Of a stretch of DNA of 64,000 nucleotides, positions 7,651 to 18,100 are shown one piece after another. The position numbers and the translations under genes are program-made. Numbering within the stretch: the stretch's first letter is position 1; every line of letters starts with the position of its first letter. Below the pieces are notes generated by a model, which searched no databases, was not told the DNA's origin, and was given only the letters and a program-made list of their open reading frames with translations. Origin of the DNA: JBEEJL01 sp043744215 (GTDB taxonomy: Bacteria > Pseudomonadota > Gammaproteobacteria > Burkholderiales > JBEEJL01); contig JAYTVC010000033.1 of the NCBI GenBank assembly GCA_043744215.1, forward strand, positions 11,770 to 75,769. The letters run 5' to 3'.

Positions 7651-10143
7651 ATGAACATACTAAAACTATCCCTCCGCATGCTTCGCCGCGACTGGCGCGC
7701 CGGTGAACTCAACGTATTATTGCTCGCGCTACTGGTCGCCGTAGCCAGCGTGACGACGGTGGGATTTTTCGCCGAGCGTGTGCAGCGCGCATTAGTGGCG
7801 CAAGCGAATGAAATGCTGGCCGGCGATTTGGTGTTGATTGCCGATCACGTCACACCGCCGAATTTTCAACCGCAAGCAGCGCAACAAAAATTACAGACCG
7901 CCAACACGCTCGTATTCCCCAGCATGGTGAGTATGAACGGGCAAAGTCAGCTTGCCGACATTAAGGCCGTGAGTGCGACGTATCCGTTGCGCGGCAAGTT
8001 GCGCATCACAGGCGAAATCAATACGCCCGACAAAATCGCCGAGCGCGCGCCGCAACCAGGTGAAGCGTGGGTAGCGGAACGTTTACTGTTGAAGCTGAAC
8101 TTGAAAGTCGGCGATACGCTCAACGTGGGCCGCGCGCCGCTGAAAATCACCGCCATTCTCACCAAAGAACCGGACAATGTGCTCGATTATTTCAACATCG
8201 CGCCACGATTGATCATGAGCCTCGACGATGTACCCGCGACGCAATTGGTGCAAACGGGCAGCCGCGTGTCGTATCGTTTGCTGCTGGCGGGTGATCCGGC
8301 GCAAGTCGATGCCTATCGCGAATGGGCGACGCCTAAACTCGGGCGCGGCGAACGATTGGAATCGATCCGCGATGCGCGGCCCGAAGTGCGCATCGGGTTG
8401 GAACGCGCGCAACAGTTTCTCGGCCTTGCGTCATTGCTGTCGGTGATTCTTGCAGCCGTGGCCGTCGCGCTGGCTGCGCGGCGGTTCATGCAGCGCCATC
8501 TCGATAGTTGCGCCATGTTGCGTTGTCTCGGTGCGAGCCAGTCGGCCATGTTCCGCTTGTATCTGTTTCAATTTATTTTTCTGGCAGTCATTGCCAGCGT
8601 CATCGGTTGCGCCATCGGTTACGTCGCGCAATTTGCGCTGGTGAAATGGCTGGGCAGTTTTCTCAACATCGCGTTGCCGTTGCCGACGCTGCTGCCCGCA
8701 TGGCAGGGTTTTGTTACCGGCTTTGTATTGCTGTTGGGTTTTGCCGTGCCACCACTGTTGCGTTTGCGCGGTGTTTCCACCTTGCGCGTGATTCGCCGTG
8801 AAGTGGGCGTGGCGGAATCATTCAGCCTGGCCGCATATGTGTTGGGATTTGCCGCGGTGGGCTTTTTGATTTTATGGAAAGCGGGCGATTTGAAACTCGG
8901 CCTGATTACGCTCGCCGGATTCAGCGCGAGCCTGGCCGCGGCCGGTTTGCTAGGTTGGGTGCTGATTGTTTTGTTGTCGTCATTGCGCAACGTGATCAAG
9001 GGCCCGTGGCGCTATGGTCTTGCCAATATGCGCCGCCGCGCATGGGGCAGTCTGGTGCAAATGATGGCGCTGGCCCTCGGCATCATGGCGCTGCTGCTGC
9101 TCACACTGGTGCGTGGCGACCTGATGCAAAGCTGGCAGAATAATGTGCCGGCCGAGGCACCAAACCGCTTCGTCGTCGGCATCCAGCCGCCACAATTGGA
9201 AGCAGTGAGAAAATTTTTTACCGACAAAAAAATCAACGTGCCGGAAATTTACCCGATGGTGCGGGGACGTCTTATCGCCATTAACGACAAACCGATTAGC
9301 GAAACAAACTTTGCTGACGAGCGTTCACGGCGTTTGGTCGAACGCGAGTTCAATCTTTCGTGGGCCAAAGATTTGCGCGGCGACAATAGACTCATCAGCG
9401 GCAAATGGTGGAACGGCAGCAACATCGCCACGCCACAATTGTCGGTGGAAGAGGGCATTGCCAAGTCGATGAACGTCAACGTGGGCGATACGCTTACCTA
9501 TGACGTGGCGGGCACACGCTTCACCGCGTCGATCACCAGCCTGCGAAAACTGGATTGGGATTCGTTCAAGCCCAACTTTTTTGTCATCGCCAGTCCCGGC
9601 GTGATTGATGATTTCCCCGCGAGCTGGATGACCAGCTTTCGTTTGCCCGACAAGGAAAGCGGCTTCACCAATCAACTCGTATCCGCATTTCCCAATCTCA
9701 GCGTGATCGATGTCTCCGCCATCATGCAGCAAGTGCGCAGCATTTCTGATCAGGTAGCAAGCGCCGTGGAATTCGTATTCGTATTTACCTTACTGGCAGG
9801 TTTAGTGGTGTTATACGCGGCCATCACCGCCACCCAGGACGAACGCATTTTTGAAGGTGCCATCATGCGCACGCTGGGCGGTTCGCGCCGCCAGCTCACG
9901 CTCGCGCAGTTATCCGAGTTCGCGGCAATCGGATTATTGGCCGGCAGCATCGCCGCCATTGGCGCTGTAGGCTTGAGTTTCGTGTTGTCGGAGCGCGTTT
10001 TGAATTTGCCCTACCACTTCAACGCGCTGGTGCCGCTGATTGGCATGGTCTGCGGCGCGCTGGGGGTCGCATTGGCCGGGCTCTACGGCACACGCGGCAT
10101 GTTGGCACAACCGCCGTTGCAAACAATCAGGAAATTGGCGTAA
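7651..10143 (+). CDS. ybbP: ABC transporter permease, YbbP/FtsX family
   Basis: An 830-residue polytopic permease. After one N-terminal membrane helix (about 20-42) comes a large periplasmic MacB-like domain (about 50-245), then a helix block at about 255-410 containing the first FtsX core ('LASLLSVILAAVAVALAARRF', 'CAMLRCLGAS'). A second helix and large soluble domain follow (about 460-700), then a second FtsX core (about 705-825, 'IFEGAIMRTLGGSRRQL'). This duplicated plan is the normal YbbP layout. It is the membrane partner of YbbA, and E. coli keeps the same tesA/ybbA/ybbP order. Its ATG lies directly at a degenerate copy of the dispersed AT-rich element (7627-7652). Confidence 0.92.
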   Translation: MNILKLSLRMLRRDWRAGELNVLLLALLVAVASVTTVGFFAERVQRALVAQANEMLAGDLVLIADHVTPPNFQPQAAQQKLQTANTLVFPSMVSMNGQSQLADIKAVSATYPLRGKLRITGEINTPDKIAERAPQPGEAWVAERLLLKLNLKVGDTLNVGRAPLKITAILTKEPDNVLDYFNIAPRLIMSLDDVPATQLVQTGSRVSYRLLLAGDPAQVDAYREWATPKLGRGERLESIRDARPEVRIGLERAQQFLGLASLLSVILAAVAVALAARRFMQRHLDSCAMLRCLGASQSAMFRLYLFQFIFLAVIASVIGCAIGYVAQFALVKWLGSFLNIALPLPTLLPAWQGFVTGFVLLLGFAVPPLLRLRGVSTLRVIRREVGVAESFSLAAYVLGFAAVGFLILWKAGDLKLGLITLAGFSASLAAAGLLGWVLIVLLSSLRNVIKGPWRYGLANMRRRAWGSLVQMMALALGIMALLLLTLVRGDLMQSWQNNVPAEAPNRFVVGIQPPQLEAVRKFFTDKKINVPEIYPMVRGRLIAINDKPISETNFADERSRRLVEREFNLSWAKDLRGDNRLISGKWWNGSNIATPQLSVEEGIAKSMNVNVGDTLTYDVAGTRFTASITSLRKLDWDSFKPNFFVIASPGVIDDFPASWMTSFRLPDKESGFTNQLVSAFPNLSVIDVSAIMQQVRSISDQVASAVEFVFVFTLLAGLVVLYAAITATQDERIFEGAIMRTLGGSRRQLTLAQLSEFAAIGLLAGSIAAIGAVGLSFVLSERVLNLPYHFNALVPLIGMVCGALGVALAGLYGTRGMLAQPPLQTIRKLA

Positions 10144-10217
10144 TAAAAAAATGCAGCAAACGCCTTGGAGGCATCAATTGCAAAAATATTCCCTCTCGCG
10201 CGGGAATGGCAAAATAG

Positions 10218-10427
10218 TCACGCCAGAATATCTGGCACCAACTGCTGCTGCAGCAATGTAATCTCGTCTTTAATTACCAGCTTGCGTTTTTTCAAACGGC
10301 GCAATTGCAATTGATCAATCACCACGTCCGATGACAAACGATCGATCACATCGTCGAGGTCGCGGTGTTCGATAGTCAATTCGAGAATGCGTTGTTTGAT
10401 AGCTTCGATTTCTTCGTCGAGCATCAT
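10218..10427 (-). CDS. YdcH/DUF465-family small protein
   Basis: Starting at ATG 10427 the product has 69 residues, the normal size for this family, while the open frame extends 20 codons further without support. It is a charged helical hairpin: 'LDEEIEAIKQRILELTIEHRDLDDVIDRL' style heptads, then 'QLQLRRLKKRKLVIKDEITLLQQ', which matches the conserved LKKxKLxLKDEI end of DUF465. No biochemical role is established for the family. It is convergent with ybbP and stands alone. Confidence 0.85.
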   Translation of the reverse strand: MMLDEEIEAIKQRILELTIEHRDLDDVIDRLSSDVVIDQLQLRRLKKRKLVIKDEITLLQQQLVPDILA

Positions 10428-10484
10428 ATTTATTTTCCCGTGTAATGCATCCAGCCAAAGCATAGCGTAAGTGTCATTCGTCTG

Positions 10485-10507
10485 CATTGATTATATTAAA
10501 TAATTTT
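10485..10507 (+). repeat. Dispersed AT-rich element, copy 2 (partial)
   Basis: It shares TTGATTATATT and AATAATTT with the consensus but lacks the left end. It lies about 60 bases upstream of the YdcH-like start. Confidence 0.5.
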
Positions 10508-10591
10508 CCATGCCATTTGCGCAATCAGGAAGCTGCGATATGATGGCCTTGGTTATACTTTGTCAATCACATAAATATCCTGGGAGAAATA

Positions 10592-11566
10592 ATGCCCCAC
10601 GCAATCCGTATTCATCAAACCGGCGGTCCCGAAGTGTTGAAATGGGAGCCCATCGAAGTCGGCAACCCCGGCACAGGTGAAGTGCGCGTCAAGCACACCG
10701 CCGTTGGTTTGAACTACATCGACGTGTATCATCGCACCGGTTTATATCCCATGCCATTGCCGTTCACGCCCGGCCTCGAAGCGGCGGGTGTCATCGAATC
10801 GGTTGGCGCAGAGGTGACCGAACTGAAAGTCGGCGACCGGGTTGCCTATGGTGTCGGCCCCATCGGCGCTTACAGCGAGGCGCGTCTCATGCCGGCAGAA
10901 AAATTGATGAAACTGCCGGCAAATATTTTAGACCAGACCGGCGCGGCGATGATGTTGCAAGGCCTCACCGCGCAATATCTTTTACGTCGACTATATAAAG
11001 TAAAGCAGGGCGATACGATTTTGATTCACGCAGCGGCAGGCGGCGTGGGCTTGCTGGTCTGCCAATGGGCGAAGCATCTGGGCGCGACCGTCATCGGTAC
11101 CGTCGGTTCCGATGAAAAAGCCGCGCTGGCCAAAGCCAATGGTTGCGATTATCCGATTGTTTATACCCGTGAAGATTTTCAGGCGCGCGTGATGGAAATC
11201 ACCAACGGCAAAAAATTGCCGGTGGTTTACGACTCGGTGGGTAAAGATACTTTTATGAAATCCCTCGACTGTCTGCAACCGCTGGGCTTGATGGTGACCT
11301 TCGGCAACTCGTCGGGCCCGGTGCCGCCTTTCGATTCACTTTTGCTCGGTACAAAAGGGTCTTTATTCATAACCCGTCCTACGCTCATGCACTACGTCGG
11401 CGCACGTAAAGACCTGGTGCCCGCCGCAACAGAATTATTTGACGTCGTCGGCAAAGGTATTGTGAAAGTCGCCATCAATCAAACCTATGCGCTGAAAGAC
11501 GCGACGCAGGCGCACCTGGATCTGGAGGCACGCAAGACGACGGGTTCGACGGTGCTGACGGTTTAA
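10592..11566 (+). CDS. NADPH:quinone oxidoreductase, zeta-crystallin type
   Basis: A 324-residue zinc-free MDR-superfamily enzyme. The GroES-like N-terminal half (about 1-125) contains the quinone-reductase phrase 'GLNYIDVYHRTGLYP'. The Rossmann half contains the nucleotide loop 'HAAAGGVGLL' (146-155) and 'VVYDSVGKDTF'. No zinc-binding cysteine set is present, which separates it from alcohol dehydrogenases. The family passes one or two electrons from NADPH to quinones or reduces alpha,beta-unsaturated carbonyls. The ATG follows GGGAG by about six bases. It is monocistronic, ending in a hairpin terminator shared with the convergent RIO kinase gene. Confidence 0.92.
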   Translation: MPHAIRIHQTGGPEVLKWEPIEVGNPGTGEVRVKHTAVGLNYIDVYHRTGLYPMPLPFTPGLEAAGVIESVGAEVTELKVGDRVAYGVGPIGAYSEARLMPAEKLMKLPANILDQTGAAMMLQGLTAQYLLRRLYKVKQGDTILIHAAAGGVGLLVCQWAKHLGATVIGTVGSDEKAALAKANGCDYPIVYTREDFQARVMEITNGKKLPVVYDSVGKDTFMKSLDCLQPLGLMVTFGNSSGPVPPFDSLLLGTKGSLFITRPTLMHYVGARKDLVPAATELFDVVGKGIVKVAINQTYALKDATQAHLDLEARKTTGSTVLTV

Positions 11567-11587
11567 TTTACGAGACGATCAAGTAAA

Positions 11588-11616
11588 TAAAAACGGCAGC
11601 CAGGCTGCCGTTTTTA
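11588..11616. terminator. Bidirectional hairpin terminator
   Basis: The stem AACGGCAG.../...CTGCCGTT has an A-run on the left and a T-run on the right. It lies between the convergent quinone oxidoreductase and RIO kinase genes, so it can serve both. Confidence 0.85.
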
Positions 11617-11633
11617 TTGCGGGTGATTGGTGT

Positions 11634-12482
11634 CTATTTGGTTTCAGCCATGCGCGCCAGCCGTGCAGCCTCTGCCTCTTTCACCGCATCGATTACGCGC
11701 ACGATGTCGCGCACATCGGCGCGCTTTTCGTTTGATCTGAAACGTCCGGTCAGTTGGCTATCCGGTTTTAAGGTGCCGGCTTCAAACTGCGCCCAGATTT
11801 CCTTGCCATATTGCGTGGTCAAAATGTCAGGTGCAAATTTACCAAAATAGTTCGCCAGATTTTCCACATCGTGTTCGAGTATGCGCTTGGCGTTGTTGTT
11901 GGCCGACGCGTCAATGGCTTGCGGCAGGTCGATGATCACCGGGCCATTGGCGTCGATGAGGATATTGTATTCGGACAAATCGCCGTGCACGATACCTGCG
12001 CACAGCATCAGCACCACCTGATGAATCATGAATGCGTGATACGCGCGCGCGTCGGCTTCGGTGAGTATGAGGTCGTTGAGTTTCGGCGCAGGTTCTCCAT
12101 GGGCATCGGCCACCAGCTCCATCAGCAATACACCTTCATGGAAATTGTACGGCGTTGGCACGCGCACACCGGCAGCGGCAAGACGGTGTAATGCATCGAC
12201 TTCGGCGCGCTGCCATGCCGACTCCTGTTCTTCGCGGCCATAGCGCGTGCCCTTAGCCATTGCGCGCGCTTGTCGGCTGTTTTTTACTTTGCGGCCTTCG
12301 GTGTAATCGACGGCTTGACGAAAGCTGCGCTTGTTCGCTTCCTTATAAACTTTCGCGCAGCGAATTTCTTCACCGCATTGCACGACGTAGACCATCGCTT
12401 CTTTGCCGCTCATCAATTGACGAATGACCTTATCGACTAATCCATCGGTGACTAAGGGCTCGAGTCTGCTGGGAATTTTCAT
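11634..12482 (-). CDS. RIO-type serine/threonine protein kinase
   Basis: A 282-residue protein of the bacterial RIO1-like family. Kinase motifs are visible in order: 'LMSGKEAMVYVV' as a flexible-loop/P-loop equivalent (23-34), Lys44 in 'CAKVYK', the catalytic loop 'HGDLSEYN' at 166-173 (Asp168), and the metal-binding 'IIDLPQ' (Asp185). The activation segment and APE motif are missing, as is normal for RIO kinases. Archaeal and eukaryotic relatives act in ribosome small-subunit maturation; the bacterial role is not well defined. The gene stands alone, and a copy of the dispersed element sits in its upstream gap. The ATG at 12482 has no strong ribosome-binding site. Confidence 0.9.
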   Translation of the reverse strand: MKIPSRLEPLVTDGLVDKVIRQLMSGKEAMVYVVQCGEEIRCAKVYKEANKRSFRQAVDYTEGRKVKNSRQARAMAKGTRYGREEQESAWQRAEVDALHRLAAAGVRVPTPYNFHEGVLLMELVADAHGEPAPKLNDLILTEADARAYHAFMIHQVVLMLCAGIVHGDLSEYNILIDANGPVIIDLPQAIDASANNNAKRILEHDVENLANYFGKFAPDILTTQYGKEIWAQFEAGTLKPDSQLTGRFRSNEKRADVRDIVRVIDAVKEAEAARLARMAETK

Positions 12483-12497
12483 AGTCTGAGTTTAATC

Positions 12498-12524
12498 GTA
12501 AGTTATTGATTATAAACAATTATT
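12498..12524 (+). repeat. Dispersed AT-rich element, copy 3
   Basis: A variant with TATAAAC in place of TATATTG. It fills the gap between the RIO kinase start and the ycaO stop, and it overlaps the ycaO TAA codon (12520-12522). Confidence 0.7.
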
Positions 12525-14247
12525 TTGCATTATGCAACTTGCCATAAGCGGTGAGCAAGTGTTGATGCATCTCGCTGGCCTCGAGATTCACCCCCAGCGA
12601 CGGCTTGCCAAAAAAGCGTTGCTCACCATCCAGCAATGCGTTGGCCTGCTGCAAAGTGTCCGCGCCGTAAAGGCTTTGCAACGCCGTATCGTAGCGCGCG
12701 TCGTCGTCGAGTTTCACCAGCGTTTCGATGCAGCGATAAACGCGACGGCGATCAGCATTGAGTTGTTCGTAGTTGCGAATCCAGTCGCAACCTTCGACGA
12801 TGCCTTCCTTGTCGCCGACCGCCAGCGCAAGCAAGGTTTTTAACTCGCCCACACGCAGGTCGTTCCAGAACGTATCGTTGCCCGGTGCCAAACCGATCAA
12901 CGCAGCAACAGGGCGTTGGTCATCAATGCCGCTTTCGTTGAGCACCTCGAGCACGTCGTCACATTCGTCGTCGGTCAATTCAGGCAGGCGCAGCAGCGAT
13001 TTGCGAATGGCATTGGTGACGCTGTTGTTTTCCCATTCCAATTCATCAATCGGGTAAATCTCGGACATACCCGGCACCAGAATGCGGCAGGCGTACACGC
13101 CAAGATGAGTGAAGTCGGCGACATAAATATCGTGGCCTGTGGCGTGAACGCAATCGACCAGCCATGCATAATCTTCCGCCGTCGTGGTGCTGAAGTTCCA
13201 ATCGCTGAAGGCAAAGTCAGGTTCCGCGCCGAGAAAATTCCAACTGATCACGCCGCTGGAATCGACGAAATGGATTTCCATGTTTTGTGAACTGCCGATT
13301 TCTTCCTTGTCAAAACCTGCTTCAGGGAAGCCAGCTAAGGCATCGAGGGCACGGCCTTGCAACAATTCGGTGAGCGCGCGTTCCAGCGCAATGTCAAAAC
13401 GCGGATGCGCGCCGAAGCTGGCGAAGACGCCCTGATCGTTCGGGTGCAACAGCGTCACATTCATCACGGGAAACTTGCCACCCAGCGACGCATCTTTCAC
13501 CAGTATGCCGAAGCCCGCTGCGCGCAAACCGGCAATACCGGCGGCGATGCGCGGGTAACGGGCGATGACGTCTTCAGGCACGTCGGGCAAACAAATGTGC
13601 TCACTGATAATACAAAACTTGATATAGCGTTCAAAAATTTCTGACAATGCCTGGGCCCGAGCTTCATTCTTCGTGTTGCCCGCCGACATGCCATTGCTGA
13701 CATACAAATTGCCAATTACATTGACAGGAAAATGCACCGTCACGCTATCGCGCAAGCGCACATACGGAATCGCACAGATGCCGCGTGCAGCATTACCCGA
13801 GTTGAAATCGACCAGCGTGTTGGCGTCAATGCTGCCTTCGGGGTTGTAAAATTTTTCCAGATCCGGCGTCATCATGCCCACAGGCCACGCGCCATTTTTG
13901 CCTGGCTGAAACCATTTTTCCTGCGGGTAATGCACAAAGCTGCGATTCGTCCCTTCCGCAAATTTTTCGCCGAGGTAATAATGATTCCAAAAATAATTGC
14001 ACGACAACCGCTCGAAATATTCTCCCAGCGCACTGGCGCGCGCCGCCAACTTGGTGCCGCCCTTGCCATTGGTAAACATCAACGGACAATCGCGGTCACT
14101 CACATGCACCGACCAAATGCCCTCAATTGGGTTAAGCCACGAACGTTCTTCCACATGAAAACCCAGCGCCAGCAATTTGGCCTGCATGGTGCTGATGGAT
14201 GATTCGAGCGACGCATCTTTGCCGGCAATAAAACTTTCTGATTGCAT
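12520..14247 (-). CDS. ycaO: YcaO-domain protein (E. coli YcaO type)
   Basis: From ATG 14247 the product has 575 residues, close to E. coli YcaO (586). The N-terminal 'FIAGKDASLESSI', 'SWLNPIEGIWSVHV' and 'FTNGKGGTKLAARASALGEYFERLS' are near-copies of the E. coli protein. The YcaO fold binds ATP/Mg through conserved Glu residues in the helices 'SALGEYFERLS' and 'ARAQALSEIFERY', both visible. The C-terminal helical part (about 430-575) is the extension typical of this subgroup. YcaO enzymes phosphorylate peptide backbones in azoline and thioamide formation. The E. coli protein has been linked to beta-methylthiolation of ribosomal S12 with RimO. No azoline precursor peptide or dehydrogenase lies nearby, so a housekeeping role is more likely than a natural product. 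Confidence 0.93.
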   Translation of the reverse strand: MQSESFIAGKDASLESSISTMQAKLLALGFHVEERSWLNPIEGIWSVHVSDRDCPLMFTNGKGGTKLAARASALGEYFERLSCNYFWNHYYLGEKFAEGTNRSFVHYPQEKWFQPGKNGAWPVGMMTPDLEKFYNPEGSIDANTLVDFNSGNAARGICAIPYVRLRDSVTVHFPVNVIGNLYVSNGMSAGNTKNEARAQALSEIFERYIKFCIISEHICLPDVPEDVIARYPRIAAGIAGLRAAGFGILVKDASLGGKFPVMNVTLLHPNDQGVFASFGAHPRFDIALERALTELLQGRALDALAGFPEAGFDKEEIGSSQNMEIHFVDSSGVISWNFLGAEPDFAFSDWNFSTTTAEDYAWLVDCVHATGHDIYVADFTHLGVYACRILVPGMSEIYPIDELEWENNSVTNAIRKSLLRLPELTDDECDDVLEVLNESGIDDQRPVAALIGLAPGNDTFWNDLRVGELKTLLALAVGDKEGIVEGCDWIRNYEQLNADRRRVYRCIETLVKLDDDARYDTALQSLYGADTLQQANALLDGEQRFFGKPSLGVNLEASEMHQHLLTAYGKLHNAK

Positions 14248-14439
14248 GGTAAATCCCGTTATTGGAGAGACGAAAAAAAGTAGCAACGCAAGTCAGCGAC
14301 ATGCTTTTTGAAATTATTTATACAGATAATAGCCAATCATGGCGCAGACAAACAATGGCATTATTATCCCGCAACGCAATCTTGTTTGATACAGCTTATG
14401 CCGCGAGATACATAGCCAATTTTGTTTGGCCTGCAGAAT

Positions 14440-14985
14440 TCATTCTATCGTCAATCGCGGCAACCAATGCCCCGACGGGTCTGAGACAAACAAATTCGCG
14501 CGTTTGATTGGCCGCGTCATGTCGCCTTCTGGCACGATGATGGGCGTCATGTCCACTTCGCGCAGCACGCCTTCAAAACCCTTGTCGGTTTTTTTCAATT
14601 CATAATACAAACCATTGACTGCGTCGATGTTGACGGCGCTGCGCGGTTTGCGCAAAAACATGAGTTGGTATTCGAGGTCGGTGAGGTCGTTGTCACGGAT
14701 GCGTTGCGGCGATTTGTAGGGAAAGTGGCAATAACTGTGCTTCTCGCCATCGAGGCAGATGAACGGGCGCATGGCGAGAAAGCGCTCGCCGAATAATGTG
14801 GGGTCAGCGGTGAATTCGGCTTTTGTGTTGTCGCCCGCCGGGGTGAAGCGCACCGAGCCGATGATCATTTTTTCGCCGCTGTTGCCGTGAAGCGTGACGG
14901 CTTTGGAGCCGGACAATTCGGCGGCATGGGTGAAGCCGGTTAGCGCGAGCGCGATGATGAATGCACAAACGAAATATTTTTTCAT
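14440..14985 (-). CDS. Exported protein of unknown function
   Basis: 181 residues with a clear Sec signal peptide (1-21, KKYF...FTHA-AE). AGGACC lies four bases before the ATG. The mature part is beta-rich, with a pair 'FICLDGEKHSYCHFPYKSPQ' containing two cysteines that could form a disulfide, and a C-terminal 'DMTRPIKRANLFVSDPSGHWLPRLTIE'. I do not recognise the family. It stands alone between ycaO and the helicase pair, with about 190 bases of non-coding sequence on either side. Confidence 0.65.
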   Translation of the reverse strand: MKKYFVCAFIIALALTGFTHAAELSGSKAVTLHGNSGEKMIIGSVRFTPAGDNTKAEFTADPTLFGERFLAMRPFICLDGEKHSYCHFPYKSPQRIRDNDLTDLEYQLMFLRKPRSAVNIDAVNGLYYELKKTDKGFEGVLREVDMTPIIVPEGDMTRPIKRANLFVSDPSGHWLPRLTIE

Positions 14986-15134
14986 GAAGGTCCTGTTGAT
15001 ATGGCTGAATAGCGGATAAGCAATAACGCTTAAACAAATAGTACCGTCATTCCCGTCGGTGCGAAAATGACGAGACAGGGTTGAAAGCGCACATAAAGAT
15101 AAAGCATAGAAATTTATCTGGATAAATATAATTA

Positions 15135-15161
15135 TAAGTATTTGATTATATTGAATAATTT
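15135..15161 (+). repeat. Dispersed AT-rich element, copy 4
   Basis: A near-consensus copy containing TATTTGATTATATTGAATA in full. It reaches into the stop codon of the AddA-like gene (15160-15162). Confidence 0.9.
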
Positions 15162-18100
15162 ACCACTCTCGCCAGCCGCCCAATAACGGAAAATACAATC
15201 CGCATTTGATGGGTCGTGCATCCAGTTGCATCATCACAATGCGGTAGCGATTCAATTGGTCTTGATAACGCGCGACTTCATTGTCGAGAAATTTTTCCTT
15301 GTCTGCACCTTCATGGCTGCTGGTTTTGTAATCGATAATCCAGCGCGTGCCGTGTTCATCGATAAAAGTGCGGTCGATGACGATGTTGATTATTTCGCCG
15401 TCGACAATACTGGTCACGGCCAGTTCTGTGGCGCTATCTTTGTGCGTGTTGTCGAGTATCCAGCGGCCACGCTGGTCTTCAACGGATAAGCGTACGGCCT
15501 CCATTACGCGGGCAATGGCCGAATCGATTTCGGCGGCGGCAATGCCTAATTGCATCAGTCGTGTGCGGCTGACGGCGCGCAGTTTTTCTGATAAGGCAAC
15601 ATTCCATCGACTGATGCCTTGATCAGCGATGCGCCTCAGCAGGTGGTGCGCTACGCTGCCCACATGCCGCGCCGTGTCTCCGACCCACAAATATTCCACG
15701 GGTGTGAGCGTGTCGGCATGTTGGTTTGACGTTTTCGGGTTAAATTGAATCGGCGCATTCAACGCGGGCATTTCCCAATCGGATGGCAGGCGTCGGATGT
15801 ATGGCAAAGGCCGCTCAATACCGGCCGCGGGGTTTTCGATAGCAACAGGCATATTTTTCGCCGCCTGCTGAAATGGCATTTGCATCACCGGCCACAAATG
15901 CGACATCAAGCTGCTGGCCACAGGCGGCTTGGCGCAGCCGTCTTCTGCCAATTCGGCGTGACCGAATAAATGCAGTTGGCGCTTCGCCCGCGTACAGGCG
16001 ACATACAACAAGCGTTGCGATTCATAATGATCGCGACGGGCTTCCATTTCTTTTGCCAATCGATACATGGCATCGGCTGCTTCACCTTTGCGCGTTATGG
16101 GCGCGAGCAGTAGATGGTTTTCGCCATTGCGCGAAATATATTCCTGCCACAACAATAGTGGACTGTCGCCATTGCGCGGTTTGGCCGACAGGCTGGGAAG
16201 AATGACCACATCAAATTCCAGCCCCTTCGACTTGTGCATGGTCATCACTTGCACGCGCACCTCGTTGTTGACGGGTTGCCGCGCGTACAAATGTGAAAGC
16301 TGTAATTCCAAATCTTCTACCGATATTTTTTCTTGCGGTAAATCGTCGAGCATATCGAAATAAGTGGCGGCATCTTCCAGGTCGGCTGGGTTTTCAGCGC
16401 AGGCCGGCCCGCCAAGCGCGAGCCAGGCGGCCTCGATCCACGGCCGCAATGACTTGCGTCCGCTGTGAGCGAAATTAGCGTTCAGCACTTGAGTGAATTT
16501 TTTTACGCGCCGCTGTCCATCGGGCGACAAGTGCGCCAGGTTTTCCGGATTATTGAGCCATGTATAAATAATTTCTGCAGGGTTGCCTTCTGCCAATGCG
16601 CCAAGATCCGCCAGCGTGAGGCCGCACCAGGGCGCGCGCAAGCAAGCCAGCCAGGCGCTGCGATCAGCCAAATTCAAATGGGCTCTTGTCAGCGCACACA
16701 GGTCTTGCACCAGCGGCCGCTGGCTCAGGTTGTCAATTTCGACGGCAGTGAATGCAACTTGTAGCTGATTGAGCGAATAGACAATATGGGCCAGATGCCC
16801 ACGGCTGCGCGCCAGCACGACAATGGATTGCGATGCGTCCTGTTGTAATGCGTCGCGTATCAGATGGGCAATTTGTTCAGCCTGCTGGGTTTTCCAATCT
16901 GTATCCCATAGCGCATGGACTTGCACCGCAGCCCCCGGCAAAACCGGTCGCGTGGAAGCGGACTGCGCGTAGCTCACTGCGCCGCTGGATAAATCGCCCT
17001 GCGCGGGAAACACTTTGGCGAACGCGTGGTTCACCCAATCGACAATGCCCTGCTGCGAACGGAAGTTGCGCGAGAGCAGAAGATAGGTCGGCCTGATGTT
17101 ACCGACGCCGAATTTGATGGCGCGCAAAAACAAACGCACGTCCGCTTCGCGAAAGCGATAAATGGACTGCATTGGATCACCGACGATGAATAAGCTGCGC
17201 CCATCATCGGGCTCCCACCCTGCGGTGAGGCGGGTGAGCAACTCGAATTGGGTGACGGAGGTATCCTGAAATTCGTCAATCAGAATATGGCGCAGTCGAT
17301 AATCGAGAGACAACATCAGGTCGGTAGGGTCGTCCGCATTGCCCAGCGCGTTGACGGCACCCTGCGCGATTTCATTGAAGTCGCATTCGCCACGCTCTGA
17401 AAATACATTGCGCAACTCATCGACGGCTTGCGGCAACAATTTCAGCAGGGCGTCGAGTAATCGCCATTGCGATTGCTGATAATCGGCGCGCGGCAGCAAA
17501 CGGATAGCATGCAGTTTTTCGCCCAGATCAATTTCATCGTGCAGGGATTCCAGCAATGCTTTGATACGCGCCAGCATCGCTTCGCGCAGATCTTTTTCCG
17601 TTTTGTCCCTGGTTCCGCTGGCAGGAGGAAAGCCCAGCTTGACGTTGACGCCTTTGGGTTTGCGCCATGCGCCTTCTTTACTCATCAATAGCTCGGTGAT
17701 GCCTTGCCATTGGGCCAATTCTTCAGGAATCGGTTCGGGCAAATTTTCCATAGCGGCGCATGTGATGATGGGCGATGCACCCGCATCGAGTAAATGGCTG
17801 GCGGCATAGCGGGCCAGCGCGCAAATTTCCGTTTCATATTCCTGCGGTAAAACATCCTGCAAATCTTCGAGCAAGTCGGTGCACAACGTATGCCACGCCG
17901 TTTCCAGATTCTGCTGCTGCAAACGTGAGCCGCCCGGTTGATTTACGTGGCGCAACCATTGGTCGCGTTTTTGTAGCATCGTTGTCAATAATTTTTCTAC
18001 AGTAGAAAAATAATTATCCAGATGCTCAAGCAATGCGGCGACGGAATCGGAAAACTCGTCTGACTGTTCCAGCTTCGCCAGTACGCGCCGCGCCGCTTCG

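Noticed and set aside
12520..14247. YcaO as part of an azoline peptide natural-product cluster
   Set aside because: No precursor peptide, dehydrogenase or transporter lies nearby, and the sequence is close to the housekeeping E. coli YcaO.
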